38,437 nucleotides of DNA, from positions 1-38,437 of the forward strand of contig NZ_ML636817.1 in assembly GCF_006476605.1 (NCBI RefSeq), written 5' to 3'. The notes under the pieces are model-generated. The model was not told the origin of the DNA and did no database searches. It saw nothing but the letters and a program-made list of their open reading frames with translations. Below are positions 1 to 8,770 of this stretch, piece after piece (position 1 is the first letter of the stretch; every line of letters starts with the position of its first letter). Source of the DNA: Brucella gallinifaecis (GTDB taxonomy: Bacteria > Pseudomonadota > Alphaproteobacteria > Rhizobiales > Rhizobiaceae). The position numbers and the translations under genes are program-made.

Positions 1-2
1 CC

Positions 3-701
3 TGTTCTCGGCATCTAAGCCGAAGTCAGGCAGAAATTCCACTTATCTCCGCTGTCCAGATTTCCCGAACCACCTCTGTTCATTGCAACGCACGCGCCTT
101 GCGCTCGCTCAACTTAAAAAGTCCCAAAGAAATTATCGGCCTCAACGAGTTTGATTTTTTTCCCAGCCAGATAGCGCAGGCCATCCGCAACGATGACCTT
201 TTTGTTATGTGCAACAGAAAAAGAATTTCAAATCGTATTGAGCTGATCCTGGACGAAAGCAGCCGGCTTGTTTGGGTGTCAACGAGCAAATTACCACTAT
301 ATGGCCAAGATGATACCGTTATCGGCTTAATGGGCATCACCCGGCTCATGTCTGCTTCTGATGACCTGCCGGATCAATATAAACAATTTCAGGCAGCAAT
401 TAATCATATACGGGAAAATCTGGGCAGCGAGATAAAAATTCCAATGCTTGCAGATTTGTGCCATCTGTCCAGTAGCCAGTTTAGGCGCCGTTTTAAAGTT
501 GTTTTCCGGCTGGCACCCGCTGAATTTATCTTACGCACCCGACTTCAAGCAGCAGCCATCCGCCTATCGTCTACCAATGATCCCATCATTCATATTGCCA
601 TGGATTGCGGATTTTCGAGCCAAAGTTATTTCACAGTTCGGTTTCGTGAGTTTTTCGGGTTTTCACCTAAAAAATACCGCTTAAACTGGACCAGCACATA
701 A
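3..701 (+). CDS. PAS-domain AraC-family transcriptional regulator, 5' end outside window
   Basis: The reading frame is open from the first bases of the window to the TAA at 699-701, so the gene starts outside the window. A TTG at 99 would give 200 residues, but the residues before it (VHCNARALRSLNLKSPKEII) fit the start of a PAS domain, so that start is not credible. The PAS-like part ends near GLMGITRL. An AraC-type double helix-turn-helix follows, with the usual SSSQFRRRFK and SQSYFTVRFREFFGFSPKKY segments. AraC proteins with a PAS or other sensory N-terminus normally activate a nearby operon. The sugar-type ABC operon downstream on the same strand is the obvious candidate, but the ligand is unknown. 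The family call is firm and the target is inferred. Confidence 0.85.
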   Translation, partial: CSRHLSRSQAEIPLISAVQISRTTSVHCNARALRSLNLKSPKEIIGLNEFDFFPSQIAQAIRNDDLFVMCNRKRISNRIELILDESSRLVWVSTSKLPLYGQDDTVIGLMGITRLMSASDDLPDQYKQFQAAINHIRENLGSEIKIPMLADLCHLSSSQFRRRFKVVFRLAPAEFILRTRLQAAAIRLSSTNDPIIHIAMDCGFSSQSYFTVRFREFFGFSPKKYRLNWTST

Positions 702-1165
702 TCTCCATGCGATGCGTATATATTACAAATTCGCCCAGGCTATTTAGCATTTAAATATCTCATAAAACTTAGTCTGACCAAACAAGTTGAAATGCCCCCG
801 CTCCACTCTGTGCAGAGATTAAACGCGCAGAGCCAATCCGGGCATAGAATCTACGATCAAGCGAGACGAATTTCACGTTCACACAACGAGAAATCAGATC
901 GTCACGCGAAGAGTTTCTTTTACAAACAGACCAACTTAATCAGGAGATCAAAATCGCCAGATGCGCGTTTCTTTATAAAGTTTGACCTTGGCGAGAAGGA
1001 CGAAACACTCGCATTGGTACTAAGCTATTCATAATAAAGCTGGAACATCAGTTGCACCGCTGCAGAGCGAGACCTTGCTTTCAGGCGAAGGATAACTGTG
1101 GCGCATAATTGCTGTTTTTTTACATCAGCATGAGAGACATAGGTTGTAGGGAGGACTGCACGTAG
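702..1165. other. Intergenic region upstream of ABC operon
   Basis: This is about 460 bp of AT-rich DNA between the AraC-type regulator and the ABC ATPase. I see no convincing gene; an 80-codon frame at 792-1034 has no ribosome binding site or protein-like composition. It presumably holds the promoter and regulator sites for the operon. I cannot point to a clear operator. The GGGAGG at 1149-1154 is the likely ribosome binding site of the ATPase. Confidence 0.5.
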
Positions 1166-2653
1166 ATGTCACACATCAATCAAGGGCCCGCGCTTGAGCT
1201 AAGGAATATATCCAAATCCTTTGGCCCCACGCATGCCCTTAAGAGAGTTGACTTTACACTTATGGCAGGAGAAATCCATGCTATATGCGGTGAAAATGGG
1301 GCTGGTAAGTCTACGCTTATCAAAATCATGTCCGGCATTTTAACACAGGACGAAGGTGAAATGGTTGTTGGCGGACAAGTTGTCAACAATAATAGTCCGC
1401 ACTTGTCGCTGCGAAACGGCATAGCTACAATCTATCAGGAAAACTCTCTCTTTCAGCATCTTTCCGTAGCTGAGAATATATTTATTGGTGACGAACCGCG
1501 CAATTCATTGGGCTTTATTGACAAGCAGCAAGTCAAAGAACAAGCGCAGGCTATTTTCAAACGATTGGGCGTGGATATTGATGTAACACAACCGATTTCA
1601 TCACTGGGCGGCGCTCCGCAAAAAATCGTAGAAATAGCCAGATCGTTTCGCCGCAATGCCCGTATTTTAATTATGGACGAGCCTACGGCATCCTTTGGGC
1701 ATCAAGAAACCCGCCTGCTCTTTGATGTGATACGCGAAATCTCTGCGGCGGGAACTGGCATAATCTTCATTTCGCATCATCTGGAAGAAGTCTTTGAAAT
1801 CGCGGATCGCGTAACCGTTTTGCGAGACGGTACAATGATTTCAAGTCGTTTAGCAGATCAAACCAATGAAGAAATGCTGATCCGTGAAATGGTCGGGCGC
1901 GAAGTTAGCCTGTTTGAAACACGCCAATCACATGCATCCGAAGACATTGCATTAGAAACCCGCAATTTGAGCGGCGCTGGTTTCAACAATGTCTCTATCC
2001 GCGTCACCAAAGGCGAAGTCGTGGGCATTGCAGGACTGGTTGGCGCGGGAAGAACAGAATTACTGGAAGCCATTTTCGGCAAAAGGCGGCCTTATTCCGG
2101 CAAAACAATCATCAACAATCAGGTGCTGAATGCCAAAAGCCCACTAGCAGCAATGAATGCGGGCCTGTGTCTGGTGACAGAAGACCGTAAGATTAATGGC
2201 CTGTTCTTGAGCCAGTCTGTATCGCAGAATATGGCAATCCCCTTCTTCGCAAAATTCACCGCTTTATTGATCGATTGGCAAAAACTGCGCGCAGTTGTCG
2301 CCGACATGATCAAACGATTTTCCATAAAAGTTTCTAGCCAAGAGACGATCGTCTCAACCCTTAGTGGCGGCAACCAACAAAAGGTCATTCTCGGAAAATG
2401 GATGCTGACCAAGCCTGAAATCTTTTTATTCGATGAGCCAACCCGTGGCATCGACGTAGGGGCTAAAGCCGAAATTTATACTGAGATCAAAAAACTGGTG
2501 GCAGAAGGTAAGTCAGTCTTGATGGTCTCATCTGAGCTTCCTGAGATCGTAGGGCTTTCGGACCGTGTTTATGTCATGAAAACCGGAAACATCGTTGGTG
2601 AACTTCACGGCAGTGGAATTGAGCAGCATAAAATCCTGGAGCTTGCACTATGA
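1166..2653 (+). CDS. Sugar-type ABC transporter ATP-binding protein (RbsA/MglA family)
   Basis: This 495-residue protein is a tandem double ATPase of the carbohydrate uptake (CUT2) class, which energises import through a membrane permease from the cytoplasmic face. The first domain has a Walker A (GENGAGKST, near residue 42), a weak signature (SSLGGAPQKIVEIAR in place of the usual LSVGQ type) and a Walker B (ILIMDEPTA). The second has the family's altered Walker A (GLVGAGRTE), a canonical signature (LSGGNQQKV) and Walker B (IFLFDEPTRGID). Length is normal for the family. The ATG at 1166 has GGGAGG about 11 bases upstream. The stop overlaps the permease start (ATGA), indicating translational coupling. 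The substrate is probably a monosaccharide or polyol but cannot be named from sequence. Confidence 0.93.
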   Translation: MSHINQGPALELRNISKSFGPTHALKRVDFTLMAGEIHAICGENGAGKSTLIKIMSGILTQDEGEMVVGGQVVNNNSPHLSLRNGIATIYQENSLFQHLSVAENIFIGDEPRNSLGFIDKQQVKEQAQAIFKRLGVDIDVTQPISSLGGAPQKIVEIARSFRRNARILIMDEPTASFGHQETRLLFDVIREISAAGTGIIFISHHLEEVFEIADRVTVLRDGTMISSRLADQTNEEMLIREMVGREVSLFETRQSHASEDIALETRNLSGAGFNNVSIRVTKGEVVGIAGLVGAGRTELLEAIFGKRRPYSGKTIINNQVLNAKSPLAAMNAGLCLVTEDRKINGLFLSQSVSQNMAIPFFAKFTALLIDWQKLRAVVADMIKRFSIKVSSQETIVSTLSGGNQQKVILGKWMLTKPEIFLFDEPTRGIDVGAKAEIYTEIKKLVAEGKSVLMVSSELPEIVGLSDRVYVMKTGNIVGELHGSGIEQHKILELAL

Positions 2654-3669
2654 GTCACATAGACAATGCGAAAACAATAAAATCAGCGCTTGAACTCAGT
2701 GACGGTCAACCAAGCCTAGATCAAGCTCATCCGCCTAAGCGCAAAAGTAAATGGCTTATAGGCAATATACCCCTGCTCATAGCGCTGCTAGTTTATATAT
2801 CGGTTATTGCGATCATTGAGCCGGCATTTCTTTCGCCATTTAACATCCGTAACGTGCTGCTACAGGTATCCGTTGCTGGTATCGTAACACTTGGAATGAC
2901 GATGGTTATCATTTCCGGCCAGATTGACTTATCTGTCGGATATCTGATCGCTTTCGTTGCCTGTGTTATGGCAGCGCTTCTGCAAATGGGTTGGTCTGCT
3001 CCTGTCGTAGCCATTGTCGGCTTGCTGATGAGTGTATTTTTCCAATCCTTAGTCGGATTTGTGATCTCACGCATCAAGGTTGAATCTTTCATCATCACAC
3101 TTGGCGCCATGTCGATTTATCGTGGCTTTGCACTGCTGATGACGAGCGGGGCCGAAATACCTCTGGGCGGAAACTTTCAAACATTGGGACGCTCGCGAAT
3201 TTTTGAAATTCCTTTACCCGTCTACATCTTTCTCGGATTGTGCATTTTATGCTGGTTCATCCTTACTCACACTGTATTTGGCCGCCGTCTTTATGCAGTT
3301 GGCGAAAACAATGATGCGGCCTATCTGGCTGGTATCAATGTGCAAAATTTCAAAGTCCGTGTGTTTGCTCTTCATGGCCTGTTGGTAGGAATTGCCGCGC
3401 TCATTCTCATGTCACGCATTGGTGTGGGAGCGCCAAACATGGCCGCAGGCCTTGAATTAGAAACAATTGCCGCTTCGGTAGTTGGCGGTGCAGCTCTTGC
3501 TGGTGGCCGCGGCTCGATCATCGGCAGCTTTTTAGGTGTCATTTTTCTCGGCATCATCTCAAACTCGATGAATATCATCGGTGTCTCCACCTTCTGGCAA
3601 TATGTGATGCTTGGCGGCGTAGTAATCTTCGCCGTAGTGCTCAGCAGCGTCAGCCGTAACAACCGTTAA
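2650..3669 (+). CDS. Sugar-type ABC transporter permease (RbsC-like)
   Basis: This 339-residue integral membrane protein is the permease partner of the preceding ATPase. After a charged cytoplasmic N-terminus of about 35 residues, hydrophobic segments run to the C-terminus, consistent with 8-10 helices. The family hallmark GQIDLSVG is in the first third, and VVGGAALAGGRGS with GSFLGVIFLG lies near the end, as in RbsC/XylH-type permeases. The start overlaps the ATPase stop by four bases, and GGAG lies about eight bases upstream. It would form the inner-membrane channel receiving substrate from the binding protein encoded next. Length and motifs are normal. Confidence 0.93.
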   Translation: MSHIDNAKTIKSALELSDGQPSLDQAHPPKRKSKWLIGNIPLLIALLVYISVIAIIEPAFLSPFNIRNVLLQVSVAGIVTLGMTMVIISGQIDLSVGYLIAFVACVMAALLQMGWSAPVVAIVGLLMSVFFQSLVGFVISRIKVESFIITLGAMSIYRGFALLMTSGAEIPLGGNFQTLGRSRIFEIPLPVYIFLGLCILCWFILTHTVFGRRLYAVGENNDAAYLAGINVQNFKVRVFALHGLLVGIAALILMSRIGVGAPNMAAGLELETIAASVVGGAALAGGRGSIIGSFLGVIFLGIISNSMNIIGVSTFWQYVMLGGVVIFAVVLSSVSRNNR

Positions 3670-3699
3670 AACTCAACAATAACTAAAAGGGAGGAACTT

Positions 3700-4737
3700 A
3701 TGTCAAACTTACGGAATCTCATCAAATTAACGACAATCCTTGGAGCCTGCTTTACACTTTCCAACACGGCTGCACTTGCTGAAGATATTGGTTTTGTTCT
3801 TGCCGGACCAGATATCTTCTACGCAACCGAAGCGGAAACATTCACGAATCTTGCAAAAAAAGCTGGACACAATGTCACCGTCGCCAATTCTGAATATAGC
3901 CCATCGAAAGAATTGGCTAATGTCGAAGACTTCATTGCACGTAAAGTAGATGCAATCGTCCTATTGACCGCCAATGCAGAAGCCGGGACACAAGCAGCCG
4001 AACGCGCCAAAGAAGCAGGTATCCCTATCTTCTTCGTTTCTGCCTTGCCCAGTCCAGCTGGTTATAATATTCCCACAGGGATCGTTAGTGGTGACTGGAT
4101 CGGCATGGGTAAAACAATCGGTGCGCATATCGGCACCGCGCATCCTGGAAAAGGTGTCATTCTTCTCGAAGGTGTTTATGGACAAGGCACTACAGAGCTA
4201 ATCCATGAAGGTTTCTTGCAAGGTGTCGACAGCGTAAAAGGCAACAATACTATTGTAGCCAATGCATCTGGTGGCTGGAACCGTCAGGAAGGCTTAAAAG
4301 TCATGCAAGACTTTTTAGGTTCCAAAAAAGAATTCTCAGTCGTCTATGCCATGAATGAAGAAATGATGGCCGGTGCTATTCAGGCGCTAGAAGAAGCTGG
4401 ACGTCTGGGTGATTACACGCTGTATTCGTCCAATGGCAAAGAAATTGCCTGGGACTGGATGAAAGCCGGAACTTTGGCTGGGACAGTAGCCAACACACCG
4501 ACAGTTGAGGCTGATCTGATTTTCCAAATGGTTCAGGCGCATTTTGATGGGAAAGAATATCCGCGTCACGTTTATAATATTCAGCCAATGTTGACCGCTG
4601 ATACCCTAGGCAATGCCATTCCTTGGAACATCGAAAACTACCTTAAAAAGAAAGAAGACGGTAGCTTAGACATCGATCTTTACAAGCAGCCTTTGGTAGA
4701 AGGCATGGTAGACTGGACACCAATCAAGGATAAATAA
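3700..4737 (+). CDS. Periplasmic sugar-binding protein of ABC transporter
   Basis: The 345-residue product starts with a signal peptide (hydrophobic core about residues 8-21, likely cleavage after residue 27 in AALA-EDIG). The mature part is a type I periplasmic binding fold of the RbsB/Peripla_BP_4 type: an opening beta strand DIGFVLAGPD, the segment FIARKVDAIVLLTANAEA, and the hinge region VVYAMNEEMMAGAIQALEEAG. It delivers ligand to the permease encoded just upstream and probably sets specificity. The start has a strong GGGAGGAA ribosome binding site. It is the last gene of the operon and is followed by a hairpin at 4751-4790. The exact ligand is unknown. Confidence 0.92.
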   Translation: MSNLRNLIKLTTILGACFTLSNTAALAEDIGFVLAGPDIFYATEAETFTNLAKKAGHNVTVANSEYSPSKELANVEDFIARKVDAIVLLTANAEAGTQAAERAKEAGIPIFFVSALPSPAGYNIPTGIVSGDWIGMGKTIGAHIGTAHPGKGVILLEGVYGQGTTELIHEGFLQGVDSVKGNNTIVANASGGWNRQEGLKVMQDFLGSKKEFSVVYAMNEEMMAGAIQALEEAGRLGDYTLYSSNGKEIAWDWMKAGTLAGTVANTPTVEADLIFQMVQAHFDGKEYPRHVYNIQPMLTADTLGNAIPWNIENYLKKKEDGSLDIDLYKQPLVEGMVDWTPIKDK

Positions 4738-4750
4738 CCAATAATCTATT

Positions 4751-4790
4751 CCACCGCCCTTTTTTCATTATTGGCAACAAGGGGCGGTGG
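4751..4790 (+). terminator. Hairpin after ABC operon, candidate terminator
   Basis: A nine-base-pair perfect GC-rich stem (CCACCGCCC at 4751-4759 with GGGCGGTGG at 4782-4790) lies 13 bases after the binding-protein stop. A T run sits in the loop rather than after the stem, so this is an imperfect intrinsic terminator. It may instead stabilise the mRNA end. Confidence 0.55.
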
Positions 4791-5258
4791 ATCATGAATA
4801 AGTTTCAGTATTCTTCGAAAGAACGACGCCGCATCTGGCAGCTATTAAGAGTGCTAAACCAGTAACTATACCCAATCGTCAACTTGATCTTTCATCAGAT
4901 GCAAGCCGTAGTAAAACTTTGGGTTTATCTTTGCACCACATTGATATGGCTCCGCGCACCACGGGCAATCGTTTCCGGCTTCTGATATGATACGGTCATA
5001 GTGGCCCCGCTCATGACGGGGACCGCAAAAGACGGACCCCGGATCGGGGTCGATTAAAAGAACCTGATTTTAGACCGTTTCAACAGATGTTTACGCGCGT
5101 ACGGGCAACGGCGGCAGATGGCGAGAAATCGAAGGGGTTATGGTCAGCGCCGCTGGGGGCGCTGAGATTGACCGTGACAGATCAATAAGATTGTTCATGT
5201 ATCATCCTTCATTGCCCCTCAGCGGTCTGCTGGATCAAAAAGTTCAGTGCGTTCAGTT
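4791..5258. other. Gene-free junction between ABC locus and accessory region
   Basis: This stretch of about 470 bp has no credible gene. Composition shifts from AT-rich to GC-rich across it. It contains two tandem short hairpins, CCCCG/CGGGG (5005-5009 with 5017-5021) and GACCCCG/CGGGGTC (5035-5041 with 5045-5051). These look like remnants of a mobile-element end or terminators, but I cannot identify them. It is a plausible left boundary of the acquired DNA. I saw no copy of the tRNA-derived attachment core here. Confidence 0.45.
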
Positions 5259-6014
5259 TCAGGCCTGGGCGGCGGTCTCATTGTAGATTGCTTCGGCATC
5301 GGCACCCGCCGGCAGACGCATCGGCGCGCTCGGGTCTGTCACGGCCCGCCACACGGCCTGTGCCACATCGCCGACCTCTGTTTTTTCGGACGAGGCACGC
5401 ATCGTGGCAAAATAGTCTTGCACGAAAGCCTCGTAGGGCGCCGGGACGTTCATGCCCATGCGTGCCACGGCGTTCTTTCCAAAGGCGGTCGTCGGGGCTG
5501 ACCCTGGCAGGACCAGACGGGTTCGGATGCCGAACTGCCCCGCCTCAAGACCGAGGCTTTCCGTGAACGTATTGATGGCGGCCTTGCTGGCGCTGTAGAC
5601 CGACAGCGCCGGAAACGGGCGCAGCGTGACGCTGGAACTGATGTTCACGATGACACCGGTTTTTCGCGCGCGCATGCCCGGCAGAACAGCCTGAGTCACA
5701 GCCATAGTGCCAATGACATTGGTCTCGAAAAGTTCACGAGCCTTGGCGATGTCTACGCCCTCCAGCACGTTCAGCATACCGACCCCTGCATTGTTGACCA
5801 GCGCATCGACAACACCGGCGTCTGCAACGGCTTGCGCAATGCTGACTGCATCCGTGACGTCGAGCGCCAGAATTTGCAAGCGATCGTGTTCCGGCATCGT
5901 CTGTGCCTGCGGGGTGCGCATGGTCGCGACAACATCCCATCCTTGAGCGAGGAACAGCTCCGCAGTTGCAAGGCCGAAGCCCGTTGAAGCACCGGTGATA
6001 AGAACTTTTGGCAT
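5259..6014 (-). CDS. Short-chain dehydrogenase/reductase (SDR) family oxidoreductase
   Basis: The 251-residue protein is a classical SDR, a cytoplasmic NAD(P)H-dependent oxidoreductase. It has the N-terminal cofactor motif TGASTGFG, the structural motif NNAGVG, the serine segment NISSSV and the catalytic YSASK. I chose the ATG at 6014 because AGGAGAT lies just upstream and the Rossmann strand PKVLITGAS starts right after it. An upstream in-frame start would add 15 residues without a ribosome site. It is divergent from an AraC-type regulator, with 81 bp between the starts. That is a common pairing in which the regulator controls the SDR in response to a small molecule. The substrate is unknown. 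Confidence 0.9.
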   Translation of the reverse strand: MPKVLITGASTGFGLATAELFLAQGWDVVATMRTPQAQTMPEHDRLQILALDVTDAVSIAQAVADAGVVDALVNNAGVGMLNVLEGVDIAKARELFETNVIGTMAVTQAVLPGMRARKTGVIVNISSSVTLRPFPALSVYSASKAAINTFTESLGLEAGQFGIRTRLVLPGSAPTTAFGKNAVARMGMNVPAPYEAFVQDYFATMRASSEKTEVGDVAQAVWRAVTDPSAPMRLPAGADAEAIYNETAAQA

Positions 6015-6060
6015 GAGTATATCTCCTGTCGTTGGTACAATCAGAGATAGACAAAACATC

Positions 6061-6106
6061 CGGACTTAATATATCTAAAAGTCCGTAATAATTCAGTGAA
6101 AGTCCG
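6061..6106. promoter_or_regulatory. Candidate operator of the SDR/AraC divergent pair
   Basis: The region between the SDR and AraC starts carries CGGACTT (6061-6067) and its inverse AAGTCCG (6079-6085). The unit AAAGTCCG is repeated directly at 6078-6085 and 6099-6106, a 21-base step (two helical turns) that suits AraC-type binding. The last copy sits immediately after the GTG start of the regulator gene, which would fit autoregulation. The repeats are seen directly and their function is inferred. Confidence 0.5.
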
Positions 6107-7040
6107 AAATTTGGCCATTCTGCCAACTGACCCGCTCGCCAGCGTCGTCGCGCTGCTCAAGCCAGAGCCGTCTATCGCCAAGCTTGTCAGTGGCGGCGGT
6201 CACTGGAGCGTCACGCGTACGAACATGGCAAATCCATTCTACTGCGCAATAGTCGAAGGGACGTGTCTGCTGACTATTCAAAACCGTCCGCCGCTCGTAC
6301 TTGAAGCGGGAGACTTCGTGCTGGTGCCGGAAGTTTTCGATTTCACCATGTCGAGCATCAACCCTCCACAAAGCGGCGCCCCACATCTGCCGCTGGAGAC
6401 TGGTCCAGGCATTTTCCGCTTGGGCGAGCAGGACGCGCCGAGCGAGGTGCAGTGCCTGGTGGGTCACTGCAACTTCGCCTCACCGGACCGGGAACTGCTT
6501 GTTTCGCTGCTGCCGGCGGTCATCCATGTGCGCGCACAACGCCGCCTGATCGCGCTTGGTCAGATGATTCAGGAAGAAACGCAAAGCAATCGCGCAGCCC
6601 GTGACATGGTGCTCGGGCGGCTTCTGGAATTGCTTTTGGTTGAGGCCCTGCGCTCCGTCGAGAGCACGATGGCAGAACCAGGTTTGCTCCGCGGCCTTGC
6701 TGATCGAAGACTTGCCCTGGCACTGCGGAAAATCCACGCTGACCCCGGTGCCAGTCTGTCCATTCAAGGCCTGGCCGCAGCAGCGGGTATGTCCCGCTCA
6801 ACCTTCTTCCACCGCTTTAACTGCGAGGTCGGATCAGCGCCTATGGAATATGTGACTGCTTGGCGGATGGCAGTGGCAAAGGACATGCTGATAGGAGGCA
6901 ACATCGCATTGGCCGAACTCGCGAGCCGTGTCGGATACGGGTCCGTTAGTTCCTTCAGTATGGCGTTCTCGCGACATGTCGGAACGCCACCCGGCGCTTT
7001 CGCTGCCCGAGGTCAGCCCATGAATGCCACATCAAGCTGA
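6096..7040 (+). CDS. AraC-family transcriptional regulator with cupin-type N-terminus
   Basis: The 314-residue protein has an N-terminal cupin-like effector domain (PPLVLEAGDFVLVP within about residues 65-80). Its C-terminal AraC DNA-binding domain covers roughly residues 210-305, with the first helix-turn-helix LSIQGLAAAAGMSRSTFFHRF and the second ALAELASRVGYGSVSSFSMAF. This is the layout of regulators that control a divergently transcribed oxidoreductase. The start is a GTG at 6096, with no strong ribosome site. It faces the SDR gene and shares a short promoter region that contains repeated AAAGTCCG boxes. Effector and regulon are unknown; regulation of the SDR gene is the natural inference. 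Confidence 0.88.
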   Translation: MKVRNLAILPTDPLASVVALLKPEPSIAKLVSGGGHWSVTRTNMANPFYCAIVEGTCLLTIQNRPPLVLEAGDFVLVPEVFDFTMSSINPPQSGAPHLPLETGPGIFRLGEQDAPSEVQCLVGHCNFASPDRELLVSLLPAVIHVRAQRRLIALGQMIQEETQSNRAARDMVLGRLLELLLVEALRSVESTMAEPGLLRGLADRRLALALRKIHADPGASLSIQGLAAAAGMSRSTFFHRFNCEVGSAPMEYVTAWRMAVAKDMLIGGNIALAELASRVGYGSVSSFSMAFSRHVGTPPGAFAARGQPMNATSS

Positions 7041-7172
7041 CCTTCCAGAAGCATGATCTGGGCGTCCCGCACCGTTGCCTTCGTAATATGTACACATGGG
7101 TCCAAAGGCGAAGTTGTAGAGTTTGATCGGCAACGTCTCGTACTTCTTGTGCTGGCTGAAAAAGGACGGCGG

Positions 7173-7853
7173 TTAACCGGCGATCGCAGCCCATCCGCGA
7201 AAAGAGAAGGCGGCATAGAACAATGCTGGCTCTACGAATCCGGCCTCCCGCAGAAGCTCCTCCTCCTCGTCCGGGGAGAGCAGCGGGAGGCGTTCAGCCA
7301 TCGCCTTAGCGGACGCCGCGGACTTTCGCGCATCGGAACCTGTGCGGTCCGCAAAAGTGGCTGAACGTGCCAGCCAGCGCTCTGAATTGCCATCAGGCGC
7401 GGTGTGATGCGCAATCACAAGCACGCCCCCCGGTTTCAGGCGTCGACGGATTTCCCTTAGCGTGTGCAGACGCTCCATTCTGTTGAGGAAGTGCAGCGTG
7501 AGCAGGCATGTCGCACCGTCGAATGGATTATCCGGGATCTGATCCACAGTGCCTGCCAAAAGCTCGATTCGACCGGCGTAGGGCGCAGTTGTCTGTCGAG
7601 CGATATCCAACATCGGGGGTGACGGATCGACGCCGGTGAGCCGCCAGTCGGGCCGCGTCTGCGCGATTGCTTTCAGTTCCAATCCGCCACCGGCACCAAC
7701 CACGAGAATATTGGCGGCACCCGGTGTGCGCTCGCCAAGCAAAATTGCCGCCATGCGGTGTAGATCGGCCAGTCCCGGCACCTTTTTCGAGGCGTCCTGA
7801 GTGTAGGACGCTACGGCATCGGGGTTCATGAACGGAGCGAGATTGGCGTTCAT
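7173..7853 (-). CDS. Class I SAM-dependent methyltransferase
   Basis: The 226-residue protein has a Rossmann-type methyltransferase core. The SAM-binding glycine motif is ILVVGAGGGLE near residue 50, an acidic motif II (TGVDPSPPMLDIA) follows, then a motif IV-like ATCLLTLHFL and post-motif LKPGGVLVIAHH. The start overlaps the stop of the upstream flavoprotein gene by four bases, so the two are co-translated. The protein probably methylates a small molecule. With the TrxR-like enzyme, an MFS exporter and an Rrf2 regulator nearby, it fits a detoxification or stress cassette. The substrate cannot be read from sequence. Confidence 0.87.
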   Translation of the reverse strand: MNANLAPFMNPDAVASYTQDASKKVPGLADLHRMAAILLGERTPGAANILVVGAGGGLELKAIAQTRPDWRLTGVDPSPPMLDIARQTTAPYAGRIELLAGTVDQIPDNPFDGATCLLTLHFLNRMERLHTLREIRRRLKPGGVLVIAHHTAPDGNSERWLARSATFADRTGSDARKSAASAKAMAERLPLLSPDEEEELLREAGFVEPALFYAAFSFRGWAAIAG

Positions 7854-8752
7854 GGTGCTACCTCGAAGGCCAGCGAACGATGAATCGCCATGGCGGCCAT
7901 AACGCCATCGGCGCAGGCAAAAGTGACATTGTGCGCTATGCGCGTAATGTCGCCTGCCGCGAACACGTTCGGCACGCTGGTCATCTGCATCTCATCGACC
8001 TTGACCATCGGGCCAAGTGGCCCGGCCTCAATTGCGCACCCAATCTGCTCGGCTATGGCGCTGTTGAGATGATGGTGTGGGCCAATGAACAGAGCATCGA
8101 TCCTGTGCGACCGGCCATCGGCAAGATGGATTTCCGACAAGTTGCGGCCCTCGCCGACAAGACGCTCGACGGCAACAGGCTCGATGCGGATTCCCCGTTG
8201 CGTAAACACTTGGCTCTCCGCCGCTTCGAGATTGCCACCATCGAGATAAAACGTTGTCGGCCCCCACTCGGAGATGAGCATGGCCTGATGATGCGACATG
8301 GGCGAGACGTTCAACACTCCGAGCTGCTGGCCGCTGAACTCGTAGCCGTGACAGTAGGGGCAATGGATGACCGACGTGCCCCACCGTTCTGCCAGTCCCG
8401 GCGTCTTCGGCATGATGTCGGAAATGCCGAAGGACAAAAGCAGGCGCTTGCCAGTGATGACAGCGCCGCTCCACAGCGCCACCGAGAACGTGCCGTCTTC
8501 CTCGAACGCATCGACTGCGGCATCCCTGATGAAACTGACAGTCGCATAGGCGGCAACCTGCTGACGCATGGTGTCGAGCATCGCCTTCGGATTGCTGCCA
8601 TCCTGGGCAAAGAAGCCGTGGGACTCTGCGGCGAACCGATTTCGCGGTTCGCCCGTATCCAGGACGCAAACCGTTTTGCGGGCGCGTGCCAGATACATTG
8701 CGGCGGAAAGCCCGGCAAAGCTGCCGCCAATGATGATCGTATCGTAGTGCAT
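7850..8752 (-). CDS. Thioredoxin-reductase-like FAD/NAD(P)-dependent oxidoreductase
   Basis: The 300-residue flavoprotein begins with the FAD-binding motif IIIGGSFAGLSAAMYLARA and has a second nucleotide-binding region in the middle. The redox pair is CPYC in HCPYCHGYE, resembling GliT-like and thioredoxin reductase-like oxidoreductases rather than standard TrxB, which has CATC. The C-terminal FAD motif is VFAAGDITR. Length is normal for this family. It lies between the MFS gene (18 bp upstream) and the methyltransferase gene (4 bp overlap) in one minus-strand operon. It would reduce a disulfide or oxidise a dithiol on a small molecule or protein. The partner is unknown. Confidence 0.9.
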   Translation of the reverse strand: MHYDTIIIGGSFAGLSAAMYLARARKTVCVLDTGEPRNRFAAESHGFFAQDGSNPKAMLDTMRQQVAAYATVSFIRDAAVDAFEEDGTFSVALWSGAVITGKRLLLSFGISDIMPKTPGLAERWGTSVIHCPYCHGYEFSGQQLGVLNVSPMSHHQAMLISEWGPTTFYLDGGNLEAAESQVFTQRGIRIEPVAVERLVGEGRNLSEIHLADGRSHRIDALFIGPHHHLNSAIAEQIGCAIEAGPLGPMVKVDEMQMTSVPNVFAAGDITRIAHNVTFACADGVMAAMAIHRSLAFEVAP

Positions 8753-8770
8753 TGGAAAAACCTCGCTAAA

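Noticed and set aside
792-1034. 80-codon frame between the AraC-type regulator and ABC ATPase
   Set aside because: No ribosome site, no recognisable protein features, Arg/Ser/His-rich translation typical of a chance frame in a promoter region.
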